From Lacrimispora saccharolytica (GTDB lineage: Bacteria; Bacillota; Clostridia; Lachnospirales; Lachnospiraceae), in NCBI GenBank assembly GCA_021531795.1, contig JADYUL010000001.1, positions 1 to 64,000 of the forward strand: a DNA stretch of 64,000 nt, written 5' to 3'. Shown here piece by piece: positions 15,263-24,780 of the stretch. The translations under genes were made by a program, and so were the position numbers. The notes under the pieces were generated by a model. The model made no database searches and was not told the DNA's origin. It was given only the letters and a program-made list of their open reading frames with translations. Numbering within the stretch: the stretch's first letter is position 1; each line of letters starts with the position of its first letter.

Positions 15263-15778
15263 ATGTCAGAAGCTAAATGGTATGTAGCTCATACCTATTC
15301 AGGATATGAGAATAAGGTTAAGGCCGATTTGGACAAGACTATAGCTAATCGTGGACTCGAGGAGCAGATCCTGGAGGTGCGCGTACCTATGCAGGATGTA
15401 GTTGAAGTCAAGAACGGCGCTCGTAAGACCGTACAGAAGAAGATGTTCCCGGGCTATGTTCTGGTTAACATGATAATGAATGACGAGACCTGGTATGTTG
15501 TAAGAAATACCAGAGGTGTCACAGGCTTTGTAGGTCCGGGAAGTAAGCCGGTACCGCTTACAGAGGCTGAGATGAAGCCATTAGGTATCAAGACAGAGAA
15601 TGTTACTATTGACTTCGTGGAAGGCGAGACGATTGTTGTTGTAGCCGGAGCCTGGAAGGATACAGTGGGTGTTGTTCAGAGGATTGATTATGGTAAGCAG
15701 ACATGTACCATTAATGTCGAGCTCTTTGGACGCGAGACTCCTGTTGAAATCGGATTCGAAGAAGTACGTAAGATGTAG
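15263..15778 (+). CDS. nusG: Transcription termination/antitermination factor NusG
   Basis: 171 residues. The N-terminal NGN domain (KWYVAHTYSGYENKVK, MFPGYVLVNMIMNDETWYVVRNTRGVTGFVG) binds RNA polymerase; the C-terminal KOW domain (EGETIVVVAGAWKDTVGVVQRID) contacts Rho or S10. The ATG at 15263 is chosen over the in-frame GTG at 15248 because it gives the standard N-terminus and follows GAGG. Confidence 0.97.
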   Translation: MSEAKWYVAHTYSGYENKVKADLDKTIANRGLEEQILEVRVPMQDVVEVKNGARKTVQKKMFPGYVLVNMIMNDETWYVVRNTRGVTGFVGPGSKPVPLTEAEMKPLGIKTENVTIDFVEGETIVVVAGAWKDTVGVVQRIDYGKQTCTINVELFGRETPVEIGFEEVRKM

Positions 15779-15874
15779 AGTTAGTTAGTTAAGTTAACTC
15801 GCGGTAATAACCGCTTGTAAGTGGAAGGGCACCTATAACCCATACCACAATATTTATTATAGGAGGAGCCAATC

Positions 15875-16300
15875 ATGGCAAAGAAAGTAGAAGGTTATAT
15901 CAAGTTGCAGATTCCTGCCGGCAAGGCAACACCTGCACCACCGGTTGGACCGGCTCTCGGTCAGCACGGTGTAAACATCGTTGAATTCACAAAGCAGTTC
16001 AACGCAGTAACAGCAGATAAGGGTGATGTGATCATCCCTGTTGTTATCACAGTATACTCTGACAGAAGTTTTAGCTTCATTACTAAGACTCCACCTGCTG
16101 CAGTATTACTCAAGAAGGCTTGCAATATCAAGTCTGGTTCCGGAGTTCCCAACAAGACAAAGGTTGCAACAATTTCTAAGGATAAGCTCCGTGAGATTGC
16201 TGAGACCAAGATGCCTGACTTAAATGCTGCTTCAATCGAAGCTGCTATGAGCATGATCGCCGGTACAGCAAGAAGTATGGGTATTACAGTAGAGGATTAA
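15875..16300 (+). CDS. rplK: Ribosomal protein uL11
   Basis: 141 residues, standard length. [28 protein letters not shown] is the proline-rich N-terminal domain that interacts with elongation factors and RelA; the C-terminal half binds 23S rRNA of the GTPase centre. AGGAGGA precedes the ATG. The 96-nt gap after nusG contains complementary GTGG...CCAC segments (about 15821-15844) that may fold as a leader. Confidence 0.97.
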   Translation: MAKKVEGYIKLQIPAGKATPAPPVGPALGQHGVNIVEFTKQFNAVTADKGDVIIPVVITVYSDRSFSFITKTPPAAVLLKKACNIKSGSGVPNKTKVATISKDKLREIAETKMPDLNAASIEAAMSMIAGTARSMGITVED

Positions 16301-16317
16301 TTTAGGAGGTAAGCTAG

Positions 16318-17007
16318 ATGAAGCACGGAAAGAAGTATAGCGAAGCTGCTAAATTAGTAGATCGCACAACCCTTTATGAGCCTGCAGAGGCTATCAGCGT
16401 AGTTAAGAAGACAGCTACAGCTAAGTTTGATGAGACAGTAGAGTTACACATCCGTACAGGTTGTGATGGACGTCACGCAGATCAGCAGATCCGTGGTGCC
16501 GTTGTCCTTCCTAACGGTACAGGTAAGACAGTTAAGGTTTTGGTATTCGCTAAGGGTGCCAAGCTTGACGAGGCACAGGCTGCAGGAGCAGACTTCGTAG
16601 GTGGTGAGGAGCTCATCCCCAAGATCCAGAACGATGGATGGTTTGACTTCGATGTAGTTGTTGCTACACCTGATATGATGGGTGTTGTTGGACGTCTTGG
16701 TAAGGTTCTCGGACCTAAGGGTCTCATGCCTAACCCCAAGGCCGGTACAGTTACAATGGATGTAACAAAGGCTGTACAGGATATTAAGGCAGGTAAGATT
16801 GAGTACCGTCTTGACAAGGCTAACATAATCCATGTTCCTGTTGGAAAGGTTTCTTTCACAGAGGAGAAGCTTCAGGAGAACTTTGACGCACTTATGGCAG
16901 CAATCGTTAAGGCTAAACCTGCTGCGCTTAAGGGCCAGTACTTAAAGAGCATCACACTCTCATGTACAATGGGTCCCGGCGTGAAGATCTCTCCGGCAAA
17001 GTACTAA
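16318..17007 (+). CDS. rplA: Ribosomal protein uL1
   Basis: 229 residues. L1 of the L1 stalk, and in many bacteria the translational repressor of its own operon. Seen are the L1 signature region ([31 protein letters not shown]) and the C-terminal [25 protein letters not shown] lies before the ATG. Unusually, rplJ does not follow: a terminator and a capA-like gene intervene. Confidence 0.97.
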   Translation: MKHGKKYSEAAKLVDRTTLYEPAEAISVVKKTATAKFDETVELHIRTGCDGRHADQQIRGAVVLPNGTGKTVKVLVFAKGAKLDEAQAAGADFVGGEELIPKIQNDGWFDFDVVVATPDMMGVVGRLGKVLGPKGLMPNPKAGTVTMDVTKAVQDIKAGKIEYRLDKANIIHVPVGKVSFTEEKLQENFDALMAAIVKAKPAALKGQYLKSITLSCTMGPGVKISPAKY

Positions 17008-17034
17008 TTCATTACGAACAATATAAAGTATATT

Positions 17035-17059
17035 ACAGCGGGCCTTGCCCGCTGTTTTT
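17035..17059 (+). terminator. Terminator after rplA
   Basis: ACAGCGGGC-CTT-GCCCGCTGT (17035-17055), a 9-bp GC-rich stem with a 3-nt loop, followed by TTTT. Confidence 0.92.
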
Positions 17060-17066
17060 GCGTTTG

Positions 17067-17082
17067 TGGTATAATTGTTCGT
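17067..17082 (+). promoter_or_regulatory. Extended -10 promoter, predicted leaderless transcript
   Basis: TGGTATAAT (17067-17075) is a perfect extended -10 element. Initiation 6-7 nt downstream falls at 17081-17083, essentially on the ATG of the CapA-like gene. No ribosome site precedes that ATG. The -35 region coincides with the rplA terminator stem. Confidence 0.6.
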
Positions 17083-18345
17083 ATGAAGCGGAATATAATA
17101 ATCTTTCTTGAGGTGCTTATTCTTGTTCTGGTCGTAGGATTTGGGGCGATGTTCGCTTATATGACCGTGACGGATAAGAACATCATGAATAATAATAAGA
17201 AGAAACAGGATGCAAACGATAAGGTTGTGGCTCTCATTGAGGAACTGAATGAGGAGCGTACCACGTTTCAGGATCCGATAAGCGAAGGTGATAACGATGC
17301 CGACCGGGTGGGCAGGTACGATGATCTTCTGTCCGATCCCGATGTGCTTAAGGAGAATAAGATATATCCTGTGGAGAGTGCGAGTGAGGATGTGATAAAG
17401 CTTCTCTTTGCGGGTGATGTGGGCTTCGCTGACGGTTATGCGATCCTTGGCAATATTAAGGCAAGAGGTGGCAACATAGAATCAGCCTTTGATACAGAGA
17501 CGCTTGATTTCATGCGCTCGGCGGACATATTCATGATAAACAATGAGTTTACCTTCACTGACAGGGGTGTACCAATTGAGGAAAAGACCTACACCTTCAG
17601 ATGCAGTCCCGAATTCTCGCGCTTTTACAAGGATATGGGTGTGGATATAGTGAGTCTGGCGAACAATCATGTCTATGATTTTGGAGAGGTATCGCTGACG
17701 GATACGATAGATACGCTGAATAACTGCAACGTGGCCTTTGTTGGTGCGGGGCTTAACAGGACTGAGGCGATGAAGCCGGCTTACTACATTGTGAATGACA
17801 CCTGCATCTCGATAGTGAGTGCGACCCAGATTGAGCGAGTGGACAGGCCCGACACGAAGGGCGCGACGGACACTTCTCCCGGAACCTTCAGGTGCTGGTA
17901 CGACGATACGGTCTTAGAGGTTATTAAGGAAGCCAAGGCTCACTCGGATTACTGTATTGCATATATTCACTGGGGAACTGAGCTTGAGGAGGCTCCCGAC
18001 TGGGCTCAGCTGGAGCTGGCACCCAAGCTTGCCGAAGCCGGCGCGGATGCGATCATCGGCGATCATCCGCACATCCTTCAGAGAATCGATTACATAGGGG
18101 ATACGCCGGTAATCTACAGCCTGGGCAATTATCTCTTCAACAGCAAGACACTGGATACCGGACTTATGGAGCTTAACATTAACATGGGTGACGGTTCGCT
18201 TCGCGCGCGCTTCGTGCCCTGTATTCAGTCGGCCTGCCGTACATGTCTAGCGACAGGTACGGAAAAAGCGCGAATACTTAGCTATCTCTCTTCCATATCG
18301 CCCGGCGTCTGCATAGACGAGGAGGGGTGGATCACTAAGAGATAG
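17083..18345 (+). CDS. CapA-family membrane-anchored metallophosphatase-like protein
   Basis: 420 residues. An N-terminal membrane anchor (about 5-27, IIFLEVLILVLVVGFGAMFAYM) is followed by an extracellular CapA/PgsA domain. Motifs are LLFAGDVGFADG, INNEFTFTDRG, VDIVSLANNHVYDFG, YIHWGTELEEAPDW, GADAIIGDHPHILQRIDYI and VIYSLGNYLF, matching the calcineurin-like poly-gamma-glutamate synthesis accessory family. Substrate unknown; no other capsule genes are near. It sits inside the normally continuous rplKA-rplJL cluster with its own promoter and a predicted leaderless start. The next in-frame ATG would remove the anchor. Confidence 0.85.
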   Translation: MKRNIIIFLEVLILVLVVGFGAMFAYMTVTDKNIMNNNKKKQDANDKVVALIEELNEERTTFQDPISEGDNDADRVGRYDDLLSDPDVLKENKIYPVESASEDVIKLLFAGDVGFADGYAILGNIKARGGNIESAFDTETLDFMRSADIFMINNEFTFTDRGVPIEEKTYTFRCSPEFSRFYKDMGVDIVSLANNHVYDFGEVSLTDTIDTLNNCNVAFVGAGLNRTEAMKPAYYIVNDTCISIVSATQIERVDRPDTKGATDTSPGTFRCWYDDTVLEVIKEAKAHSDYCIAYIHWGTELEEAPDWAQLELAPKLAEAGADAIIGDHPHILQRIDYIGDTPVIYSLGNYLFNSKTLDTGLMELNINMGDGSLRARFVPCIQSACRTCLATGTEKARILSYLSSISPGVCIDEEGWITKR

Positions 18346-18376
18346 TTGGGATTACCAATTCTGATCAAAAAAGTTC

Positions 18377-18405
18377 TTGACAAGGCACAATTCACTATGT
18401 TAGCA
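18377..18405 (+). promoter_or_regulatory. Promoter of rplJ-rplL
   Basis: TTGACA (18377-18382), 17 nt, TTAGCA (18400-18405). It starts the rplJ leader. Confidence 0.65.
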
Positions 18406-18411
18406 TATAAC

Positions 18412-18520
18412 TCGTGCCGAAGACAGTAGGTCGTCCTTTTAAGGATGTAAACTGAACCTACCGAGGGATGGAATTTATGAACTATTATCCTTCTGTCTTT
18501 GCGGGCAGAAGGTTTTTTAT
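18412..18520 (+). promoter_or_regulatory. L10 leader with attenuator
   Basis: CCGAAGACAGTAGGT, typical of Firmicutes L10 leaders, begins at about 18417. GTAGGT (18426-18431) pairs with ACCTAC (18456-18461) around an inner TCCTT/AAGGA stem. A clear intrinsic terminator follows: CCTTCTG (18489-18495) with CAGAAGG (18506-18512) and TTTTTT. Binding of L10(L12)4 to the leader is known in the family to favour the attenuated form, giving autogenous control of rplJL. Confidence 0.85.
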
Positions 18521-18560
18521 TTCAAACTTCTATTCGGCAATAAAAATAGGAGGACAGAAC

Positions 18561-19136
18561 ATGGCAAAGATCGAGATTAAGAAGCCTGTAGTGGAAGAAA
18601 TTTCAGCTTCAATTAAGGACGCGCAGTCAGTAGTGCTTGTTGACTACCGTGGACTTACAGTTGAGCAGGATACAAAGCTTCGTAAGGAATTACGCGAAGC
18701 CGGTGTCACCTACAAGGTTTACAAGAACACAATGATGAACTTTGCATTCAAGGGAACAGATTGTGAGCAGCTTGCTCCTTACCTTGAGGGACCCAGTGCG
18801 GTAGCTATTTCTTCAACAGATGCAACAGCTCCTGCAAGAATCCTTGCAAAGTTTGCCAAGACAGCTGATAAGCTTGAGATTAAGGCTGGTATTGTTGAGG
18901 GAACCTTCTACGATGCTAAGGGTATTGATGTTATCGCATCTATTCCTTCACGTGAAGAGCTGCTTTCTAAGTTCCTTGGAAGCATTCAGTCACCAATCAC
19001 CAACTTCGCTCGTTGCATGAATCAGCTCGCTGAGAAAGGCGGAGCAGGAGAGTGCGAAGCACCTGCAGCAAAAGAGGCTGTAGCAGAAGCACCCGCAGCT
19101 GAGGAAGCTGTAGCAGAAGCACCCGCAGAGGCATAA
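18561..19136 (+). CDS. rplJ: Ribosomal protein uL10
   Basis: 191 residues. The N-terminal globular part has SVVLVDYRGLTVEQDTKLRKELREAGV; the C-terminal helix binds L7/L12 dimers. Most Firmicutes L10 proteins are near 166 residues. The extra tail here (from about 170) is Ala/Glu rich with repeats of EAVAEAPA. The ATG at 18561 follows AGGAGG and gives the standard MAKIEIKKP start. It is preceded by the L10 leader and followed by rplL. Confidence 0.96.
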   Translation: MAKIEIKKPVVEEISASIKDAQSVVLVDYRGLTVEQDTKLRKELREAGVTYKVYKNTMMNFAFKGTDCEQLAPYLEGPSAVAISSTDATAPARILAKFAKTADKLEIKAGIVEGTFYDAKGIDVIASIPSREELLSKFLGSIQSPITNFARCMNQLAEKGGAGECEAPAAKEAVAEAPAAEEAVAEAPAEA

Positions 19137-19186
19137 TTGTCACTGCGAAGATTTGATTATTGAGAATTAGGAAAGGAGTCATTATC

Positions 19187-19561
19187 ATGGCAAAGTTATC
19201 AACACAGGATATTATTGATGCTATCAAGGAGTTAACAGTATTAGAGCTTAACGATCTCGTTAAGGCTTGTGAGGAAGAGTTCGGCGTATCTGCAGCAGCA
19301 GGTGTTGTTGTAGCAGCAGCAGGCGCTGGCGCAGCAGCAGCTGAGGAGAAGGATGAGTTCGATGTAGAGCTTACAGAGGTTGGCGCTGAGAAGGTTAAGG
19401 TTATCAAGGTTGTTCGTGAGATCACAGGCCTTGGACTTAAGGAAGCTAAGGACCTCGTTGAGGCTGCTCCTAAGGTTGTTAAGGAAGCTGCAGCTAAGGC
19501 TGAGGCTGAGGACCTTAAGAAGAAGCTTGAGGAAGTTGGCGCTAAGGTTACACTTAAGTAA
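19187..19561 (+). CDS. rplL: Ribosomal protein bL12
   Basis: 124 residues. N-terminal dimerisation segment ([31 protein letters not shown]), Ala-rich hinge ([19 protein letters not shown]) and a C-terminal factor-binding domain ([32 protein letters not shown]). AAAGGAG lies 8 nt before the ATG at 19187. Confidence 0.97.
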   Translation: MAKLSTQDIIDAIKELTVLELNDLVKACEEEFGVSAAAGVVVAAAGAGAAAAEEKDEFDVELTEVGAEKVKVIKVVREITGLGLKEAKDLVEAAPKVVKEAAAKAEAEDLKKKLEEVGAKVTLK

Positions 19562-19577
19562 TTATTGCTTTACCAAT

Positions 19578-19607
19578 ATCGGGGGCATAACAGCCCCCGA
19601 TTTTTTT
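19578..19607 (+). terminator. Terminator after rplL
   Basis: ATCGGGGGC (19578-19586) and GCCCCCGAT (19593-19601) with a 6-nt loop, then TTTTTT. Confidence 0.93.
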
Positions 19608-19629
19608 GCTATATGGAGTTGAATTAATT

Positions 19630-20715
19630 ATGAAGAAGAGATTTGCAACGGTATTGCTTGCATCGCTTGTAATGCTTGCGGGCTGTGGGGGATATGATAA
19701 TACGAGTATGGACATCACTAAGATTGATGTAGACAGCTACATTGAGACACTTGGTGAGTATAAGGGCTTAACCATCGAGACTGAGCCAAAGATGACTATC
19801 ACAGACAATACGGTTGATGATTATATTGACTATGTGCTTTCTGCATCGGGTCAGACAAGCACAACAGAGGTTGACAGAGCAGCTAAGGAAGGTGATGTTG
19901 TCAACATTGATTATGAGGGAATAAAAGACGGAGTTGCCTTCGAGGGCGGCACCGATACAGGATATGATCTGACACTCGGCTCGGGAAAGTTCATTCCGGG
20001 CTTCGAGGACGGACTTATCGGATATAAGAAGGGAGATGAAGTTTCGCTTAACCTGACCTTCCCTGAGGACTACACAGAAGAACTTGCCGGAGCAGAGGTT
20101 GTGTTCAATGTCAAGATAAACAGCGTTAAGGAGGTTTCGGCACCTGAGCTTACAGAGACATTCATCCAAAGCCTTGGAATAAAGGGTGTTAGCGATGAAG
20201 AGTCGTTTCGAAACTACATCAGGGAGAATCTTGAGACCAATGCAGAGGATAGTTACAATAACGCTCTGAGAGACAGCCTGATCACGCAGATATCCGAGAA
20301 CACTGTATTCACTGAAGCCGAGCTTCCTGTTAATCTGTTAAACTACTATGTCGGACAGATTCAGAACAAGGACAAAACAATGGCAAGCCAGTACGGCGTA
20401 TCGCTTGAGGAGTTCGTATCCACCTACTATGATATGGAGTTAGAAGCTTACGAAGAGCAGTGCAGGACTCAGGCAGAGACGATGCTTAAGGATGCGATCG
20501 TGTGTGAGAAAATCGCTCGTATTGAGGGTATCAAGGTGTCCAAGAAAGAGGCGACAGAGAGTCTTGAGTCAGATGCTGAGAAATATGGTTATGAGTCAGT
20601 GGATGAATACAAGCAGAGCTTTGATGAACAGGATTACAGAAACTATCTTTTGGAGATTAAGGTTATGGATTACCTGTTAGAGAGCGCCACTATTGTTGAG
20701 AAAACGGATGAATGA
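19630..20715 (+). CDS. FKBP-type peptidyl-prolyl isomerase lipoprotein, trigger-factor-like
   Basis: 361 residues. A lipoprotein signal (KKRFATVLLASLVMLAGCGG, lipidated Cys at about 19) places it on the outer face of the membrane. Residues about 85-175 are an FKBP domain (EGDVVNIDYEGIKDGVAFEGG, GSGKFIPGFEDGLIGYKKGDEVSLNLTFP). The rest resembles the trigger-factor C-terminal chaperone arms. It therefore looks like an exported folding factor derived from trigger factor, analogous in role to PrsA. It sits between rplL and rpoB, where such a gene is not usual, and follows the rplL terminator. Confidence 0.85.
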   Translation: MKKRFATVLLASLVMLAGCGGYDNTSMDITKIDVDSYIETLGEYKGLTIETEPKMTITDNTVDDYIDYVLSASGQTSTTEVDRAAKEGDVVNIDYEGIKDGVAFEGGTDTGYDLTLGSGKFIPGFEDGLIGYKKGDEVSLNLTFPEDYTEELAGAEVVFNVKINSVKEVSAPELTETFIQSLGIKGVSDEESFRNYIRENLETNAEDSYNNALRDSLITQISENTVFTEAELPVNLLNYYVGQIQNKDKTMASQYGVSLEEFVSTYYDMELEAYEEQCRTQAETMLKDAIVCEKIARIEGIKVSKKEATESLESDAEKYGYESVDEYKQSFDEQDYRNYLLEIKVMDYLLESATIVEKTDE

Positions 20716-20732
20716 TCCGGAGAAAATAATTC

Positions 20733-20762
20733 TTGACATCGATAGTTGATTTGACGTACAAT
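20733..20762 (+). promoter_or_regulatory. Promoter of rpoBC
   Basis: TTGACA (20733-20738), 18 nt, TACAAT (20757-20762). Confidence 0.75.
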
Positions 20763-20835
20763 GGACAGTGCACTATTGTGGTTGTATAATGCAACCGAGT
20801 GCGCAAAAAGAAAAATAAGAACGGGGTGAATGTCA

Positions 20836-23800
20836 ATGGAAAAGAACAGAATACGTCCTACCTACGGTGGAAAAAAGGTACGTATGAGTTACTCGCGACA
20901 GAAGGAAGTATTAGAGATGCCCAATCTCATAGAGGTTCAGAAGAACTCCTATGATTGGTTCCTTGAGGAAGGCCTTAAGGAAGTCTTTGATGATATTTCT
21001 CCAATTTCTGACTTCAGCGGAAGTTTAAGTCTTGAATTTGCGGGCTTCAGGTTATGTAGAGAAGAAGCAAAGTATTCTATTGAGAAGTGTAAGGAACGAG
21101 ATGCTACTTATGCTGCTCCTCTGAAGGTTAAGGTACGTCTGTACAATAAGGAGAAGGAAGAGATCAATGAGCATGAGATTTTCATGGGCGATCTTCCTCT
21201 TATGACAGAAACCGGAACCTTTGTCATCAATGGAGCTGAGCGTGTAATTGTCAGTCAGCTTGTGCGTTCACCCGGAATCTACTATACAATTTCACATGAT
21301 AAGATTGGTAAGGAGCTCTTCTCGTGCCAGGTTATTCCTAACCGTGGCGCGTGGTTAGAGTACGAGACAGATGCCAATGATATCTTCTATGTTCGTGTAG
21401 ACAGAACCAGGAAGGTACCAGTAACTGTGCTTATTCGTGCGCTCGGCATCGGTACCAATGAAGAAATCAGAGAACTCTTTGGTGACGAGCCAAAGATTGA
21501 GGCATCCTTCACCAAGGATGTTGCAACCAATTATCAGGAAGGCCTTCTTGAATTATATAAGAAGATCCGTCCCGGTGAGCCTCTCAGTGTAGACAGTGCG
21601 GAGAGTCTCATCAATGCCATGTTCTTCGACCCCAGAAGATATGATCTTGCCAAGGTTGGACGTTATAAGTTCAATAAGAAGCTTATGCTCCGTAACCGTA
21701 TCCGCGGTCAGGTACTTGCTGAGGATGTAATCGAGGAGTCAACAGGCGAGGTTATCGCAGAGGCAGGAACCAAGGTTACTGCTGAGCTTGCTGATAAGAT
21801 TCAGTTCAATGCCATTCCTTATGTAATGATTGCTACAGAGGAGAAGAATGTTAAGGTTCTCTCCAACATGATGGTAGACATTACTAACTTTGTTGAGTGC
21901 GATCCTAAGGAATTGGGTATTTCCGAGCTGGTATATTACCCTGTCCTTAAGCAGTTGATAGAGGAATACGGTGATGATTCGGATGCTTTAGGCGAAGCTC
22001 TGACTAAGAATGTTCATGAGCTTGTTCCGAAGCATATTACCAAGGAAGATATTCTTGCTTCCATTAATTACAACATGCACATTGAGTACCACATCGGTAA
22101 CAGCGATGATATCGATCACCTCGGCAACAGACGTATCCGTGCGGTAGGTGAGCTTCTGCAGAATCAGTACAGAATCGGTCTCAGCAGAATGGAGAGAGTA
22201 GTTCGTGAGCGTATGTCTACTCATGATTCGGATGACGTATCTCCTCAGGCTCTTATTAACATTAAGCCCGTACAGGCTGCCGTTAAGGAGTTCTTCGGTT
22301 CATCACAGCTGTCACAGTTCATGGATCAGAACAACCCTCTCGGTGAGCTTACTCATAAGAGACGTTTATCAGCCCTTGGTCCCGGTGGTTTGTCACGAGA
22401 CAGAGCCGGATTTGAAGTTCGAGATGTACATTATTCTCATTACGGACGTATGTGTCCTATTGAGACTCCCGAAGGTCCCAACATCGGACTTATCAACTCC
22501 CTTGCATCCTTCGCAAGAATCAATGAGTTCGGTTTTGTAGAGGCACCTTACAGAAAGATTGACAAGTCCGACCCGGAGAATCCTCGTGTAACGGATGAGG
22601 TTGTATACATGACAGCCGATGAAGAGGATAACTATCACGTAGCTCAGGCTAATGAGCAGCTTGATGAGGAAGGACATTTTGTTCGTAACTCTGTATCAGG
22701 TAGATATAGAGAAGAGACACAGGAATATCCTAAGGCTATGTTCGATTACATGGACGTATCTCCGAGAATGGTATTCTCTGTGGCTACAGCACTTATTCCA
22801 TTCCTTGAGAATGACGATGCTAACCGTGCCCTCATGGGTTCCAACATGCAGCGTCAGGCGGTACCGCTTCTCAGCACAGAGGCTCCCGTTGTAGGAACAG
22901 GTATGGAGATTAAGACAGCAGTAGACTCTGGTGTTGCCGTAGTAGCTACTAAGGCAGGAACTGTTGAGTACGTATGCTCTGACGAGATCAGAGTTAAGTG
23001 TGACGATGGTGAATTAAAGAGCTACAAGGTAGCTAAGTTCACCAGAAGTAACCAGTCTAACTGCTACAACCAGAGACCTATTGTTGTTAAGGGTGAGCAT
23101 ATTGAGGCAGGACAGGTTATTGCTGACGGTCCTTCAACCAGTGGTGGTGAGCTTGCACTTGGTAAGAACCCTCTTATCGGATTCATGACCTGGGAAGGCT
23201 ACAACTACGAGGATGCTGTTCTCCTTAGCGAGAGACTGGTAGAGGATGATGTATATACATCAGTTCATATAGAAGAATATGAGGCAGAGGCAAGAGATAC
23301 TAAGCTTGGACCCGAAGAGATCACACGTGATGTGCCCGGTGTCGGCGAGGATGCTCTTAAGGATCTCGACGACAGAGGTATTATCAGAATCGGTGCTGAG
23401 GTAAGAGCCGGTGATATCCTTGTTGGTAAGGTTACTCCCAAGGGTGAGACAGAGCTTACCGCAGAGGAGAAGCTTCTTAGAGCCATCTTCGGTGAGAAGG
23501 CAAGAGAAGTAAGAGATACTTCGCTTAAGGTTCCTCACGGTGAGTATGGAATCGTTGTTGATGCCAAGGTATTCACAAGAGAGAACGGTGATGAGTTATC
23601 ACCGGGTGTGAGCCAGTCGGTACGTATCTATATCGCACAGAAGAGAAAAATCTCCGTAGGTGATAAGATGGCGGGTCGTCATGGTAACAAGGGTGTAGTT
23701 TCAAGAGTGCTTCCTGTAGAAGATATGCCTTATCTTCCTAACGGACGTCCGCTTGATATCGTACTTAACCCTCTCGGCGTTCCTTCGCGAATGAATATCG

Positions 23801-24747
23801 GACAGGTACTTGAGATTCACTTAAGTCTTGCAGCCAAGGCTCTTGGCTTCAATGTAGCTACACCTGTATTTGATGGCGCTAACGAGATTGATATTATGGA
23901 TACACTTGACTTGGCTAATCACTATGTCAACTATCCTTTTGATAAGGCAGAAGCCGATGAATGGAAGTCAAAGGGAATTACCACAGCCTTTGACGGTAAG
24001 GAGTGGAAAGGCGATACCTTCGAGAGTATGCATAAGGATGAGCTTCTTGCTGAGGTATATGAGTATCTGTCAGAGAACAGAGAGCACAGATCACTCTGGA
24101 AGGGCGTTCCGATCAACACAGACGGTAAGGTAAGACTTCGCGACGGAAGAACCGGTGAGTACTTCGACAGTCCGGTTACAATCGGTCATATGCATTACTT
24201 AAAGCTTCACCATCTGGTAGACGACAAGATTCATGCTCGTTCAACCGGTCCTTACTCGCTCGTTACACAGCAGCCGCTGGGTGGTAAAGCTCAGTTCGGT
24301 GGACAGAGATTCGGAGAGATGGAGGTATGGGCTCTAGAGGCATACGGAGCATCATATACTCTTCAGGAAATCTTAACTGTTAAGTCAGACGACGTTATCG
24401 GTCGTGTTAAGACATACGAAGCGATTATTAAGGGCGACAATGTACCTGAGGCAGGTATTCCTGAATCATTCAAGGTTATGCTTAAGGAGCTTCAGTCACT
24501 TGGTCTTGATGTAAGAGTTCTCGACGAGGTTGGCGAAGAAGTGAAGATTATGGAATCTGTTGACTATACAGATACCGATTATCGCAGCATTATGGGCGAT
24601 GACAACAGGCATAATCGTGAGGATGAATCGTTTGCATCTCACGGATATCAGAAGCAGGAGTTCAATGAGGACGGAGATCTGGAGCCTTCCGAGGAGGAAG
24701 AGTTCGAAGATTTTGCAGAGGATTTCGCAGAAGAGTTCGATGAGTAG
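20836..24747 (+). CDS. rpoB: RNA polymerase beta subunit
   Basis: 1303 residues, full length. Recognisable are the fork and rifampicin region ([43 protein letters not shown]), [19 protein letters not shown] ([21 protein letters not shown]), [26 protein letters not shown] and the C-terminal [27 protein letters not shown]. An acidic tail of about 45 residues ends the protein. GGGGTGA favours the ATG at 20836; one at 20830 is alternative. Confidence 0.98.
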   Translation: MEKNRIRPTYGGKKVRMSYSRQKEVLEMPNLIEVQKNSYDWFLEEGLKEVFDDISPISDFSGSLSLEFAGFRLCREEAKYSIEKCKERDATYAAPLKVKVRLYNKEKEEINEHEIFMGDLPLMTETGTFVINGAERVIVSQLVRSPGIYYTISHDKIGKELFSCQVIPNRGAWLEYETDANDIFYVRVDRTRKVPVTVLIRALGIGTNEEIRELFGDEPKIEASFTKDVATNYQEGLLELYKKIRPGEPLSVDSAESLINAMFFDPRRYDLAKVGRYKFNKKLMLRNRIRGQVLAEDVIEESTGEVIAEAGTKVTAELADKIQFNAIPYVMIATEEKNVKVLSNMMVDITNFVECDPKELGISELVYYPVLKQLIEEYGDDSDALGEALTKNVHELVPKHITKEDILASINYNMHIEYHIGNSDDIDHLGNRRIRAVGELLQNQYRIGLSRMERVVRERMSTHDSDDVSPQALINIKPVQAAVKEFFGSSQLSQFMDQNNPLGELTHKRRLSALGPGGLSRDRAGFEVRDVHYSHYGRMCPIETPEGPNIGLINSLASFARINEFGFVEAPYRKIDKSDPENPRVTDEVVYMTADEEDNYHVAQANEQLDEEGHFVRNSVSGRYREETQEYPKAMFDYMDVSPRMVFSVATALIPFLENDDANRALMGSNMQRQAVPLLSTEAPVVGTGMEIKTAVDSGVAVVATKAGTVEYVCSDEIRVKCDDGELKSYKVAKFTRSNQSNCYNQRPIVVKGEHIEAGQVIADGPSTSGGELALGKNPLIGFMTWEGYNYEDAVLLSERLVEDDVYTSVHIEEYEAEARDTKLGPEEITRDVPGVGEDALKDLDDRGIIRIGAEVRAGDILVGKVTPKGETELTAEEKLLRAIFGEKAREVRDTSLKVPHGEYGIVVDAKVFTRENGDELSPGVSQSVRIYIAQKRKISVGDKMAGRHGNKGVVSRVLPVEDMPYLPNGRPLDIVLNPLGVPSRMNIGQVLEIHLSLAAKALGFNVATPVFDGANEIDIMDTLDLANHYVNYPFDKAEADEWKSKGITTAFDGKEWKGDTFESMHKDELLAEVYEYLSENREHRSLWKGVPINTDGKVRLRDGRTGEYFDSPVTIGHMHYLKLHHLVDDKIHARSTGPYSLVTQQPLGGKAQFGGQRFGEMEVWALEAYGASYTLQEILTVKSDDVIGRVKTYEAIIKGDNVPEAGIPESFKVMLKELQSLGLDVRVLDEVGEEVKIMESVDYTDTDYRSIMGDDNRHNREDESFASHGYQKQEFNEDGDLEPSEEEEFEDFAEDFAEEFDE

Positions 24748-24780
24748 CAATAAGTCTTACTGACACTTAGGAGGAGCAAC

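Noticed and set aside
22205..22540. Open frames opposite or shifted within rpoB, rpoC and ribosomal protein genes
   Set aside because: They overlap strongly conserved genes in full and have no ribosome sites or recognisable motifs.
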